A DNA stretch of 64,000 nucleotides from Impatiens glandulifera (lineage: Eukaryota; Streptophyta; Magnoliopsida; Ericales; Balsaminaceae). Below are positions 36,573 through 48,444 of the stretch, in pieces. Each line of letters begins with the position of its first letter. The first letter of the stretch is position 1. A model generated the notes under the pieces. That model searched no databases and was not told where the DNA came from. It was given only the letters and a program-made list of their open reading frames with translations. The position numbers were made by a program, and so were the translations under genes. Location of the stretch: the NCBI RefSeq assembly GCF_907164915.1, contig NC_061863.1, forward strand, positions 7,866,340-7,930,339. Reading direction: 5' to 3'.

Positions 36573-37806
36573 ATTTGTATTAGAGCTGCTAGGCTAGATT
36601 GAACGATGACAGACGAGAACAGTATAAGACATTGGGAAGATTCGATGGAACATATTATGCGTTCTAGAGGATGCAGATTAAAGATTACCTCTACGGAAAA
36701 AAGCTTCATGATCATGTTTCTTTGAGTGGGAAACTAGAGAAGATAGATGAAGCTGAATGAAAACTTCTTGATAAACAGATTTTGGGAGTTGTCAGATTGA
36801 CGCTACCCAAAACTGTTGCTCACAACGTAGCAAATGAGAAGACCACCATGGGTCTGATGAAAACTATTTCTGATATATATGAGAAACCATCTACTAACAA
36901 CAATATATTTAATAAAAAATCTCTTTAACTTAAGATTGGTTGATGATACTTCTATCACTACTCATTTGAGCAAATTTAATACAATTGTGAATCAATTGCT
37001 ATATGATGAGATTGATTTTGGGGACGAAGTTAGTGCACTAATTTTGTTAGCATCTTTGCCGAATAGTTGAGGACCTATGAGGGAAACAATTATTAATTCA
37101 GTTGGAAATACTAATCTAAAATTTATTGAAGTTAGATATTGTATTTTTGCTGAAGAGGTTCGTAAAATTGATTCTATTGAAACGTTTACAAGTTCTTATC
37201 TGAATGTTGAAAATATAGGTATAGGTAATGATAGAAATTTCATAAGAGATAAGAGCAAATCTATGTTAGGAAATAATACTAGGAGTTAGTCCATGTTTGG
37301 GCGGACATTTAATTGCTAGAATTGTGGTAAGCATGTCCAGTTGAAAAAGAAATTGCAAATCACTAAAGAGAAACAATGATGATAAAATTGATGTAGTCAA
37401 CATAGTTACATAAACTTTCATTGATTCGTTGCTTCTATTAGTTGATATTCCGATAGACTCATGGGTTTTGGAATCGAGTAGTCTTTCCACATCACTGTCC
37501 ACAAAGAATTAATGGAGAACCATGTGGTTAGAAACTGTGATAAAGTTTATCTCGTAGATGGTGAGGCACTAGATATTATTGGAATTAGAGACATCAAATT
37601 GAAGATGAAAAACAATGTTATTTGAATGATTAATAAGGTGAGACACATTCTAGGTTTAGTGCGCAATCTAATATTTGTTACACAACTTGATGACGAAGGT
37701 CACAGTTTCAGTTGTAAAAATAGTGTGTGGAATGTGACTAAATGAGTAATATGTGTTGTTCGAGGTCACAAAACTTGAACGTTATACATGACTTCAACAT
37801 GTAGAG
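36573..37806 (+). pseudogene. Copia gag and protease region of element A, broken
   Basis: A start at 36606 opens MTDENSIRHWE and then shifts frame into the usual copia gag sequence with DGTYY and KDYLYGK. Later frames carry THLSKFNTIVNQL and LLASLPNSW-like motifs (a stop replaces the Trp codon) typical of the UBN2 gag domain. A zinc-knuckle relic of the form Cys-x-x-Cys-x-x-x-His follows near 37315-37345, interrupted by a stop and lacking the last cysteine. The protease part from about 37440 has D-SWVLESS-like traces. Several frameshifts and stops. Confidence 0.75.
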
Positions 37807-39103
37807 TGTTAGATAAAATTAGACTGGTTCAAATAAACCTAACTTAAATAAACCTTCCATGCAGGAACAAAGAACCGGACCGGACAAACAAAAGAACCGG
37901 CTAAGAAAACTAGCTGGTCAAGCTATTAAACCGACCAAGAATACTTAGAACATTACCGCACAAAGAAAGGATCGGCCAAAGCTTAAAACCGGAAACATCA
38001 GACAGCCGACCGACCACAAGATAAAGGAATAACCGGAAGAAGTCCAGTTACATCACTCATACCGGAAGCCATCCGGTTAAGTCAAATGACCGACTAGTAC
38101 AAGAAGACAATTCGGGTATCTGTTGAGAATGATACCAAAGGAACAAACTAAACACTTCCATATCCATACAAGTCTGAGGAAAGTCTGCAGGCTGCAGAAA
38201 ACAGTCCTACCGGATCTTTCCACTTCGGGATAAGTCAGAAAGAAGATCTTCCAAGTACAGACAACTGTCCAACAGACAGTGCCTACATTGAGTAAAAGAC
38301 AAACCTAGAAGGTTTGTCCTACATACCGGAAGAACAGATTGCCAAGTCTGAGGTTGACCATCAGGTCTAAGGAAACGACCGCAGATCTGAACCTCTGAAT
38401 CACTGAACATCTGCACCCCTGCTCAACCAATCAGATTCAAGGTAGTGAAATATGACCGTTGACATATTTCACCTATAAAAAGGGGCAGTTGAAGAAGAGT
38501 AAATGTGGGACAAGTGAGATACAGTGAAGACAAGTGAGAAATTCTAAGAGCATTTATTCTACAAGTGATAAGACTGTTTTAAGAAAGCCTAAGTGCTAAA
38601 GTTAAAGTGTGTGTTTTACAATTTCGGTGTAAATTGTAAGAGTGTTATCGAGCAGGAAATAAGTCTCGATCGGATTGTACTTGTATTCCTTAGTGAATAT
38701 CCTTCTCGCAGTTTTGAGAGGAAGGGGTGACGTAGGAGTTTTATCTCCGAACATCCATAAAATCTGCCTTGTTATTTACTGTCTGCCGGTTTCTTTATCT
38801 AACCGACCCGTACCGCTATAACCGACTTAACTCTATCCAAGCCGAATCTCCAGATTACCGAAACCGACCCATCAAATCTCAAACCTTCATCATCTAAAAC
38901 CGATTATGCCTATCATATAAGCGTGCCGCTTCAACCTGAAATCAAACCTCTTCCGCGCTTGAACCTAGTTCAAGGGTTTGTGACAGATTGTGTAGTATTG
39001 AAACCCCGGTGTTAATCTCTAACCGGATTAACCACCACCCTTCGAGTGAGAACCGCTAACCGGTCCAACCCCCGGTCTTCTAGCGGCTACCTAGATCCTA
39101 ACA
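37807..39103 (+). mobile_element. Solo LTR of a different LTR retrotransposon family, 1297 bp
   Basis: Starts TGTTAGATAAAATTAG, ends TAGATCCTAACA, and is flanked by exact TAGAG duplications (37802-37806 and 39104-39108). Removing it with one TAGAG restores alignment with the corresponding part of element B (about 42680-42720). The LTR has many AACCGG motifs and a TATA box (CTATAAAAAGGGGC) at about 38472-38485. It also has a GTGACGTAG ... CGAACATCCATAAA block shared with 55410-55455. No internal domain remains, so recombination between two LTRs removed the body. Confidence 0.92.
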
Positions 39104-40551
39104 TAGAGATATATTTATTGTTGTTGATGACTCAAAAAATATTCAGTTACACAATGCAGGTTAGGCCATATGAGCGAAAAAAGGATAATATTTTTTGGAA
39201 AATGATTAGATATCAGAACTGAAGTCTGTTTAACATCAGTTATGTGAAAACTGCATTTTTGTAAAACAAAAACGTGTGAGTTTTTTAAAGATTGTGAATG
39301 AGCTCATGAAAGAAAATGTAGAGTTTGTACACACTGATTTTGGGGACCTGTACCTGTTTCTTTTATTGGCGGATCACACTACTATGTGACATTTATTGAT
39401 GATTCAACAAGAAATGTATGAGTATACTTTATGAAGAACAAGTTTAATGCATTTGTTGTCTTCAAGAAATTGAAGGCTTTGGTTGAAAATAAAACAAATT
39501 AAAATGTTAAGTGTTTGAGATTCGACAACGGAGTCAAGTACATCAATTCAAATTTTAGAGAGTATTGTTCTGAGAATGGAATCAGTATGGTGAAGACTAT
39601 TTCTCACCTCAAAAAAATGGAGTAGATGAACGAATGAATCAAACATTGAACGAGTATGCTGGAAACACGAGATTGCACGTCGGGCTGCTTAAAACCTTCT
39701 AGACAAAAGCTATCAACATTGTTGTCTATTGGATAAATAGAGGACCCTCTATACCTCTTGAATTCGGAATTCTATAAAAAAAAATTGGAGCAATAAAAAG
39801 GGCATTTCTTATTTGAAAGTGTTTGGTGTTTTATTATATTTTCATATTAATGAATTTGATGGAAACAAACTTAATCCAAAATCTAATAAGTGTTTTTGCA
39901 TTGGTTATGTTGATATTGAGTTTGGTTATCGTTTCTAGGATAATCAAAATCAAAAGATCAATAGAAGTAGGATTGTCATCTTCAATGAACATGTTCTTTA
40001 TAAATATACTGTTGAGAATACTTTAGATTGTGATTCTAAATTTAAAGAGACTGATGTAGTCGATTTGAGTAATTTTTCAGCTAAACATATATCGATTGTC
40101 AAAGAAGACCAATGTGTTGTTAAAGAAGAAATATTTGAGAATGTGGCCCTAGAGGCAAATCAACAAACACAATAAACACCGGTTATACAGTTAAGAAGAT
40201 CATTAAAAAATTGAAAATCAGTCGAGCGGTGGTCCTCATCTCTTAACTACATCATTTTGACATATAAAGACAAACTTGAATGCTAAAAAGAAACAATACA
40301 ATCTGATGAATCAATTAAGTGGAAGTCTATGATGAAAGATGAGATGAAATCTTTGATGTTGAGTTAGACTTGGTAGCTCACCGAGTTTCCAAGGGGAAAT
40401 AAAGCACTACACAAAAAATGGATCTTTAAAGATTAAGAAGAACGTGATAAAAGTATGAGATACAAGGTTAGGTTGGCTGTGAAATGATTTTAAAGAGATG
40501 GTGTTGACTACAACGAAATATTCTCTCAAGTGGTCAAATTAATGACAATCA
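39104..40551 (+). pseudogene. Copia integrase to early reverse transcriptase of element A, broken
   Basis: In changing frames the translation shows traces of GAG-preintegrase (CRLGHMS-like in element B), the integrase core, an ENG-like block and SNKCFCIGYVD-type sequence, then early RT with KWIFK and RYKVRL-like motifs. Many stops and frameshifts. It aligns at DNA level with about 42700-44145 of element B. Confidence 0.75.
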
Positions 40552-40893
40552 ATTAAATTATGGAGCTTACACTTATAATAAGCTCTAAGAAGTTAATTAG
40601 AGCTTATTGGATTTGTGTTTGGGCTTGGGTCTGATAAAGAGTTATTTATGTTTTATTACCTAAATTATTACTCTATAAATATGTTATTATTAAAGTTTTA
40701 TATGAAGAGAAAATAATTCTATTGTGAGGCAAAACTATGTATTCCTTCTTCTTCATAGTGCAATATGGTGGCGATTGAAGTGAACGTAGCTCTTTTGAGT
40801 GAACCACTATAAATTTATCTTCTTGTGTTATTCTTTTCTTGCGTTTTTATAAATAGTTTTAATAAGGTCAAATTTGGGATCCAAATTTTAAAA
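40552..40893 (+). mobile_element. Solo LTR of the copia A/B family inside the RT of element A
   Basis: 342 bp closely related to the LTRs of elements A and B (TATGGAGCTTACACTTATAA and GTGAACGTAGCTC blocks). It is flanked by AATCA (40547-40551 and 40894-40898). The flanks join to give the same RT sequence as element B near 44130-44150. The terminal TG and CA have mutated. Confidence 0.85.
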
Positions 40894-41420
40894 AATCAGA
40901 ACTATTTTGAGCTTCAACAAATGGATGTCAAAACCGCTTTTCTTCATTGTGTGAAGCTGATCATTTATGTTATATCAAGAGATTTGATAAATTGTACATT
41001 ATTCTGATCATCTACGTTGATGACATGTTGATTGTTGAAACAAGCTTGTATAAGATTAATAAACTAAAAATTGTTATCTAAGAAGTTTGTAATAAAGACT
41101 TTGGGTGCTGTAAAACAAATCATTGGATGAAGATTTTTTCACAAGAAGAATAAGTGAAGAGAGTTCTTAACAGATTCAATTTGCACAATTCAAAAGTAGT
41201 TATTACTCCCTTAGTTAGTCACTTTAGATTATCTAAAGATCAATCATTTTCAATAAAGAATGATAAAAATACATGGACATCGTTCGGTATGCCTTTGTTA
41301 TTGGTTATATTATGTATGTGATGATTTGCACACGACCAGACATAGCACATGCAATGAGAGTTGTTATCATAATTATGAGCAACCTAAATAGACAATATTA
41401 GGAAGTAGTAAAGTGGATAT
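40894..41420 (+). pseudogene. Copia reverse transcriptase remainder of element A
   Basis: Contains QQMDVKTAFLH and, in another frame, IYVDDML, the catalytic YVDD motif of copia RT. Compared with element B it has lost about 190 bp between these motifs. It breaks off where element B begins, and its continuation resumes at 45828. Confidence 0.8.
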
Positions 41421-41778
41421 TGTTGAGATATGGAGTCTACACTTATAATAAACTCTACAATAGTTAAATAGAATTTAATGGATATGTATTTGGGATTGGG
41501 TCTGACCAATAGTTATTTAGGTATTATTACTTGAATATTTACCCTATAAATATGTTATTATTAAGGGTTTACTTTTGAAAGATATAATTCTATAGAGATA
41601 AAGTGTGAGGCAAAAACTCTGTATTTCTTCTTCTTCATAGTGGAATTTTGTGGCGGTTAAAGTGGACGTAGCTCATTTGAGTGAAACACTATAAATCTGT
41701 GTCTTCTTGTGTTCCTCTATCTTGCATTTTTATAGATCGTTTCTAGTAGGTCAAATTTTGGAGAGCTAAATCTTCACA
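41421..41778 (+). repeat. 5' LTR of copia element B
   Basis: 358 bp, TGTTGAGATATGGA ... TCTTCACA. It contains CTATAAATATG and CACTATAAATCTGTG, either of which could serve as TATA box for the retrotransposon transcript. Confidence 0.88.
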
Positions 41779-41819
41779 ATTGGTATTAGAGGTTTCATGC
41801 TAGATTAGAGCATTGGAAA

Positions 41820-44800
41820 TGATGGCAAACGAGAATAGTATATGACACTGGATTAAAGGATTTGATGGAACATATTATGTATTTTAGAGGATATATATTG
41901 AAGATTATTTATATGGAAAACAGCTTCATGTTCCTTTGAGTGAGAAACCAGATTAGATGGATGAAGCATCTATCCTAAGGGCAGCAATTAATAACTATGT
42001 TGGAAATTCTAAATTAAAGTTTATTGAAGTTAGAGATCGAATTTTGCTGAAGTGGTTCGTAAAATTGATTCTGGTGAAACGTTCAAAAGTTATACTCTGA
42101 ATGTTGAAAACATGAGAAAATGTAATGATAGAAATTTTAACTGAGGTAAGAGCAAATCTATGTCGAGGAATAGGAGGAGTCATTCCAAGTCTAGGAATAC
42201 ATTTGATTGCTAGAATTGTGATAAGTAGAGTCACTTGAAGAGGAACTTCAAAGCAACAAAGAGAAATAGTGATGATAAAACGATGGAGCCAACGCAGTTA
42301 TAAAAACTATCACTGATGTGTTGCTTCTTTCTATTGATAGCCTAATAGATTCATGGTTTTAGATTCAGGAGTGTCTTTCCACAACACTGCCCTCAAAGAA
42401 CTAATAGAGAATTATGTGATTGGAAACTATGGGAAAATTTATCTCGTAGATGGTGAGGCAATGGATATTGTTGGCATGGAGGACATCAAATTAAAGATGC
42501 CAAATAGTTATGTTTGAAGATTAATAAGGTGAGACACATTTCAGGTTTAATGCACAATATGATTTCTGATACACAACTTGATGAAGAATGTCACAATTTC
42601 AATTGTGGAAATGGTGCGTGAAAGGTGACTAAAGGAGCAATAGTCGTTTCTTAAGGACACAAAACTGGAACGTTATACACGACTTCAACTTTTAGAGAAA
42701 CAATTGCTGATGTAGTTGATGACTCGAAGAACAGTGAGCTATGGAATTGCAGGTTAGGCCATATGAGCAAAAAAATGGATAAAAATTCTTTTGAGGAATG
42801 ATCATATTCCAGAACTGACGCATGTTGAATATCAATTATGCAAAAACTACATTCTTAGAAAACAGAAACGGATGAGTTTCTTAAAGATTAGGAAAGAGCT
42901 CAAGAAAGAAATTCTAGAGTTGGTACACACTAATGTGTGGGGACCTATACATGTGTCTTCTATTAGAGGATCATACTACTACGTGAGTTTTATAGATGAT
43001 TCGACAAAAAAAATATGAGTTTACTTTATGAAGCACAAATTTGAAGTATTTGTTATTTTCAAGAAGTAGAAGACTTTGGTTGAAAATGAAACAAACTAGA
43101 AGGTTAAGTGTTTGAGATCCGACGACGGAGGTGAGTACATCAATTCAGATTTCAAAGAGTAATGTGATGTGAATGAGATTAGTATGGTTAAGATTGTTCC
43201 CCAAACACCTCAAGAGAATGGAATAGTTGAACGGATGAATCGAACATTGAACGAGTGTGCTAGAAGTATGCGATTGCATGTTGGGCAGCCTAAACCCTTT
43301 TGGGCCGAAGCTATCAACAGTGTTGCCTACATGATAAACAGAGGACCCTTTGTTCCTCTTAAATTCAGAATTCCTGGAGAAGCCTAGAGCAATAAAAAGG
43401 TAAACTTTTCTCATTTAAAAGTGTTTGGTTCTTTATCATATGTTCATATTAATGAATGTGATAGGAGCAAATTTGATCCAAATTCTAATAAATGTTTTTT
43501 ATTGGTTATAAGGATATCGAGTTTGATTATCGTTTTTGGGATAATCATAATCGGAAGATTATTCGTAGAAGAAACATTATTTTTAATGAACAAATTATCT
43601 ACAAAGATTGTGTTGGCAAGACATCAAATGGTGATTCCAAACTAGAAGAAACTGGTACGGTCGATTTGAGAGATTTTTTTGCTATATATATTCCAATTGT
43701 CGAAGAAGACCAATGTGTTGTTGAAGATGAAATCGTAGAGAATGTGGACCTAGAGGAAAATCAATAAACACTGGTTATATAGTTGAGAAGATCGTCAAGA
43801 AATCAAAAATTAGTCAAGTGGTGGTCCCCATTTCTGAACTATATCTTGTTGACAGGTAGAGGCGAACATAAATGTTACCAGAAAACAATACAATCTGATG
43901 AATCAGTTAAGTGAGAGTCTGCAATGAAAGATGAGATGAACTATTTGATGTTGAATCAAACTTGGGAGCTCGCTGAGCTACCAATGGGAAAGAAAGAACT
44001 TCACAAGAAATGGATCTTCAAGATTAAAGAAGAACATAATAAAACCATAAGGTACAAGACAAGGTTGATTGTGAAAGGATTTTAACAGAAAGAAGGTATT
44101 GACTACAATTAGATCTTCTCTCCAATGGTTAAATTGATGACAATCAGAACTATTTTGAGTTTGGTTGTGAAAGAAGACTTTTGTCTTCAACAAATGGATG
44201 TCAAAACTGCTTTTTTCATGGTGATTTGGATGAAGAGATTTACATACGACATTCACAAGACATTGAAATCATATGAAAAGATGAGTTTGTGTGTAATGTT
44301 CAAAAGAGTTTGTATGTTTTGAAACAAGCTCCAAGGCAATGGTACAAGAAGTTCGATAGTTTCATGAAAAATAACAATTTTTTGAAGTGTGAAGATGATC
44401 ATTGTTGTTATATCAAGAGGTTTGATTAATCGAACATTATTTTGCTCCTCTACATTGATGACATGTTGGTTTTTAGAGCAAGCTTGTATGAGATTAACAA
44501 GCTAAAGAAAGAGTTGTCTAAAAAGTTTGTAATGACGTATTTGGGTGCAGCAAAACAAATCCTTGAGATAAGAATTTTCAAGAATAAAGATGTTATCAAG
44601 CTTTCATAAGAAGAATATGTGAAAAAAGTTCATAGAAGATTCAACTTGTACGATACAAAACCAGTTACTACCCCCTTAGCTAGCCACTTCAAACTATGTA
44701 AAGATCAATCGCTTTTAACAAAGGATGAGAAAAATTACATAGCCACCATTTTGTATGTCTCTATCATTGGTTGTATTATGTATGTGATCGTTTACACAAG

Positions 44801-45355
44801 ACCAGATATAGCACTGTAGTGGGAGTTATTAGCAAATTAATTAGCAACTTAGGTAGACAACATTGGGAAGCAATAAGTGGATACTATGATACTTAAGAGG
44901 AAGTATGGGTCTCGTTTTGTGTTTTTGAAAGTCTAATATGGGTTTGGAAGGATACGGTGATGCTGACAATGGTGATGATGTTGATAGTAAGAAGAGCACA
45001 ACATGGTACATTTATACTCTAGGAGGTACCGCAATCAGTTGGGTTTCAAAATTGTAGAAGATTGTTGCTGTTTCTAGTTGTGAAGTAGAGTATGTTGTTG
45101 TGACAAAGGTTACTAAGGAGATGTTGTGGTTGTATCCCTTTTTGCGAGAATTGGGTCAAGACTACAAGGGAAGTATGTTGCGATGCGACAGTCAGAGTGT
45201 CATTCATTTGACAAAGAATCATATTGATCATGGTAGGACGAAGCATATACAAATTCTTTATCATTTTATCCGATTAGCTTTAAAAGATGTAGTGTTATCT
45301 CTTGAGAAGATTCCCGAGAGTGAGAATCCAGTTGATGTGCTGATGAAGTTGTGAT
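41820..45355 (+). pseudogene. Copia gag-pol of element B, multiply broken
   Basis: Domains in order: gag remnant (41820-42260) with an internal deletion of about 330 bp relative to element A and a damaged zinc knuckle; GAG-preintegrase and integrase (about 42720-43640) with WGPIHVSSIRGSYYYVSFID, ENGIVERMNRTLNE and KPFWAEAINSVAYMINRGP; reverse transcriptase (about 43900-44600) with MKDEM, KKWIFKIK, RYKTRLIVKGF and QQMDVKTAF; connection segment with VTTPLASHFKL and YTRPDIA; and RNase H (about 44940-45355) with ISWVSK, SSCEVEYV and DSQSVIHLTKN. Stops and frameshifts interrupt every domain, so no functional polyprotein is made. Confidence 0.88.
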
Positions 45356-45466
45356 AAACGAGAAACTAAAGTTGTGTGCAACTTCCGTTGGTCTTCTTTG
45401 TTAAAACACCGGATAGAAAACCGCTATCGATCGAGAGATAATGAAGTTAGTCTTCAAGTGAGAGAT

Positions 45467-45827
45467 TGTTGAGATATGGAACCTACACTTAATAAACTTT
45501 ACAATAGTTAATTAGAGTTTATTAAATTTTTATTTGAGTTTTGGCTTGGGCATGACCAAGAGTTATTTAGGTTTTATTACTTGATTATTTACCCTATAAA
45601 TATTTTATTATTAAGGATTTATATTAGCAAGACATAATTCTAGATAAATAAAGTGTGGGAAAAAACTATATATTTCTTTTTCTTCATAGTGAAATCTGGT
45701 GGCGACTGAAGTGAACGTAGCTCATTTGAGGAATCACTATAAATATGTGTCTTCTTATGTTCTTCTTTTCTTGCGTTTTTATAGATCTTTTTAAGCAGGT
45801 CAGATTTGGGGGATCCAAATCCTAACA
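45467..45827 (+). repeat. 3' LTR of copia element B
   Basis: 361 bp, TGTTGAGATATGGA ... CCAAATCCTAACA, preceded by the purine-rich AAGTGAGAGAT. Confidence 0.88.
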
Positions 45828-46415
45828 AATATTACGATACTTAAGAGGAAGTATGAGTCTCGTTTTGTGTTTTCAAAAGTCTAACATGGATTTGAAAGGA
45901 TACATTGATGTTGATAAACATGGTGTTGTTGATAGTAGGAAGAACACAACATGGTACACATATATTTGAAGAGGTATTGTAATTAGTTGGGTTTCAAAGC
46001 TGTAGAAAATTGTTTATCTTTTTAGTTCCGAGACAGAGTATGTTGTTGTGACATAGTCTTCTAAGGAGATGATGTGGTTGTAACCACTTTTGCGAGAATT
46101 GAGCCAAGACTCCAAGGAAATTTTTTTGTGTTGCGTCAGTTAGGGTGTCATTCATTTGGCAATGAATCTATTTTATCATGGCAGGACAAAACATTTACAA
46201 ATCCATTATTATTTCATCCGATCAGTTTAAGAAAATGTAGTGTTAGTATTTAAGAAGATTCTCGAGAGTGAGAATCCAGCTGATATGCTGACGAAAGTTG
46301 TGATAAACAAGAAACTTAAATTGTGCGCAACTTCAGTTGGCCATCTTTGTTAATACACTGGATGGAGAGCCGTTATCGATTGAGAGAAGATGAAGTTAGT
46401 CTCCAAGTGAGAGAT
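45828..46415 (+). pseudogene. Copia RNase H remainder of element A
   Basis: Resumes at GATACTTAAGAGGAAG exactly where element A broke off at 41420. Shows SWVSKL, ETEYVVV-like and ESENPADMLTKV-like segments in changing frames with stops. Aligns with 44887-45466 of element B. Confidence 0.85.
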
Positions 46416-46792
46416 TGTTGGGTTGTGGAGTCTACACTTATAATAAATTCTACAGAAGTTAATTATAATATATTGAGTTTTTGTTTGATTTTGTGCTTGA
46501 GCCTGACCAAAAATTATTTATGTGCTATTACTTTAATGTTTACCCTATAAATATGTTATTGTTAAGGGTTTAAATGGTAAGAAAAAATTCTAGAGAAATA
46601 AAGTATGACGCAAAAACTCTGTATTATTTTTCTTTTTCATAGTCAAATCAGGTGACGGCTGAAGTGGACATAACTCTTTTGAGTGAATCATTATAAATAT
46701 TTATAAATATGTGTCTTATTGTGTTTTTATATTTTTTTACATTTTTGTAAATCGTTTCAAACATATCAGATTTGAGAATCCAAATTCTAACT
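46416..46792 (+). repeat. 3' LTR of copia element A
   Basis: Begins TGTTGGGTTGTGGAG and ends CAAATTCTAACT, directly followed by the target duplication GTTTG. Confidence 0.85.
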
Positions 46793-46797
46793 GTTTG

Positions 46798-47920
46798 AAC
46801 ATATAAGTTATTATTGAAATTGATTTACTTTGTGATTAAATATATGACCATATATATATAGCTGACAAAGATTCGTAACAATTGCAATAATATGTCTTAT
46901 AAAGAATATCCGGACAAAAAGTCAACCTTTCAACATTGAATGTGAGACTCAATAAGAATTGTAACCGGTGGTTTGGATGACAATTTGCTAAAGAGCAAAT
47001 AGGATAAATAATGAAAAATCCATATCAAAATATACTTTAAATATAAGTAAAAAATCATATAAAGATTGGTGAATGTTGTTTATCTTTCAAGCATTAAAAT
47101 GACCTTTGTCCATGCAATTCAAATATATGGAACTTAAACTTGCTTGAGAATTTTGAAAAACAAAAAAGGGGTCATGAAGAATATAAGTGAAAAAAACTCG
47201 AGGATGAAAGAATTACTTAAATAACATGTCCCTCACTAATCATGGATCTTAATGCCCCTAATCGCTCCTTTACTATAGTTAATTATTTTGTGAATTTTGT
47301 ATACTTCTTTTTCACTTGTTAACCTTTTATATTATTTCCATCTTTTCTTAAATCTTGACAAGGATTTCCACTTCCTCGTCAATAAATTTGGCATCAATGG
47401 ATTTGTGGAACATCGAAACTTTTTTTATTTGACACAATCAAAACTTTTTTGTACATTTAATTAATCCGCTACAAGACTCCATTAGAAAGTAGAAATAAAA
47501 AACTCCTTCATCCTTGGTGTTACTTCATTTATTGCTCTACAATTCCTCAAATTGAGGAGAAATGGCGAAGGTTTAACCCTACAATTCCTCGAGAAGAAGT
47601 TACGAAGTTGCAATCAACAAGGCCGTGTTCTCCGAGTTTCAAGAACTTCCTCTGCCGGATGTGAACACTCCTCAAGTGGCTTGTACCAAGAATATTATTA
47701 ATAGTATAATTTGAATTAGATGATTTACTTTTGATAAAGAACAATGTTCCTTGTGATGTCTAATCAAAACATTGTCTTTCCTTAAGTTTCTAATAGAGGA
47801 AGTGTACCTCCTGGTTGTGGGGACAGCTAAATATGTAGAGATGAGTCAAGAACTTAAAACTTGCCAAACAAGGAAATTATTCCATGTTGTTTCCTTCTCT
47901 CCTTTCTTTTAAGAAATCAA
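46798..47920. other. Intergenic DNA upstream of the CEP gene
   Basis: Mostly AT-rich. The part 47540-47715 is GC-richer and has short open frames on both strands (for example plus-strand EEKWRRFNPTIPREEV), but no known motif and no exon structure, so I leave it as a possible gene relic. Confidence 0.5.
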
Positions 47921-47922
47921 AA

Positions 47923-47931
47923 TCTATAAAC
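47923..47931 (+). promoter_or_regulatory. Candidate TATA box of the CEP gene
   Basis: TCTATAAAC about 150 bp upstream of the ATG at 48082, followed by a leader of ordinary composition. Confidence 0.4.
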
Positions 47932-48081
47932 CCTTGTCATCCAACTTTGTATTGGGAACTTTAAACACCTTAAATAGTGGGCATTGTTGAATAAGGACCT
48001 CAGTCTACTCCTATAGTACTGTAGGCTCTAGCTTCTCTCAAATTTCTCAAACAAGTTCAACAGCCTTACAAAACCCGAGTC

Positions 48082-48351
48082 ATGGCCTTGAATACCCTAA
48101 ACCGACTTCTAACTATCTACATGCTTCTCCTTCTCACGATTTTGCCACATCATATGATAGAAGCATCACGAAATAAGATATTTCGTCAAGTACCCGTTAT
48201 ACCAGCTGTATCATTGAGCAAGCCTATTCCGCCGTCCATACATGGTTTTAGATATAATCGTTACAAGAAGATCGAGACAGATGCTTTTAGGCCAACGAGC
48301 CCAGGACATAGTCCGGGTGTTGGCCATGAATCACCGCCAAGTGCCTCATGA
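48082..48351 (+). CDS. C-terminally encoded peptide (CEP) hormone precursor, 89 aa
   Basis: Single-exon secreted peptide precursor. Residues 1-28 form a hydrophobic signal peptide (LLTIYMLLLLTILP followed by HHMIEA, likely cleaved after Ala28). A variable basic linker follows, then the mature-peptide domain AFRPTSPGHSPGVGH at residues 68-82 and a short acidic/Ser-Pro tail ESPPSAS. The F-R-P-T-x-P-G-x-S-P-G-x-G-H pattern is diagnostic of group I CEPs. In known plants these prolines are partly hydroxylated and the 15-mer is sensed by CEPR1/CEPR2 receptor kinases to signal nitrogen status and restrain lateral roots. The start is well supported: ATGGCC context, in frame, just ahead of the signal peptide. 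Only one CEP domain is present, and the preceding Asp is usual. Which paralogue it matches, and where it is expressed, cannot be told here. Confidence 0.9.
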   Translation: MALNTLNRLLTIYMLLLLTILPHHMIEASRNKIFRQVPVIPAVSLSKPIPPSIHGFRYNRYKKIETDAFRPTSPGHSPGVGHESPPSAS

Positions 48352-48438
48352 AGTTTTGAAAGAAATCCATGAAAAATCATAAGCATTATTTTCAGACAAC
48401 ATTTATTGTTTGAAAACCATTGGTGGTTTCAATTGCAA

Positions 48439-48444
48439 AATAAA
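48439..48444 (+). terminator. Possible poly(A) signal of the CEP gene
   Basis: AATAAA 88 bp after the CEP stop, with T-rich and TTTGTTTG downstream sequence. Confidence 0.4.

Larger units (their letters stand above)
41421..45827 (+). mobile_element. Inner Ty1/copia retrotransposon (element B)
   Basis: LTRs at 41421-41778 and 45467-45827 begin TGTTGAGATATGGA and end in ACA. Flanks are GATAT on the left and AATAT on the right, a 4-5 bp target duplication with one mismatch. A primer-binding site TGGTATTAGA (41781-41790), complementary to the initiator-methionine tRNA end, follows the 5' LTR. AAGTGAGAGAT precedes the 3' LTR as polypurine tract. The two LTRs differ at many positions, so insertion is old. 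It splits element A between RT and RNase H. Confidence 0.9.
36300..46792 (+). mobile_element. Outer Ty1/copia retrotransposon (element A) with nested insertions
   Basis: Bounded by two related LTRs (36300-36572 and 46416-46792) and an exact 5-bp target duplication GTTTG (36295-36299 and 46793-46797). Inside are a primer-binding-like TGTATTAGAGC just after the 5' LTR, decayed gag, protease, integrase, reverse transcriptase and RNase H in copia order, and a polypurine stretch before the 3' LTR. Three later insertions lie at 37807-39103, 40552-40893 and 41421-45827. Without them the element is about 4.4 kb. Frameshifts, stops and deletions throughout make it inactive. Confidence 0.88.

Noticed and set aside
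47547..47744. 65-residue minus-strand frame upstream of the CEP gene
   Set aside because: No recognisable motif, and competing short frames on the plus strand; kept only as a possible relic in the intergenic entry.
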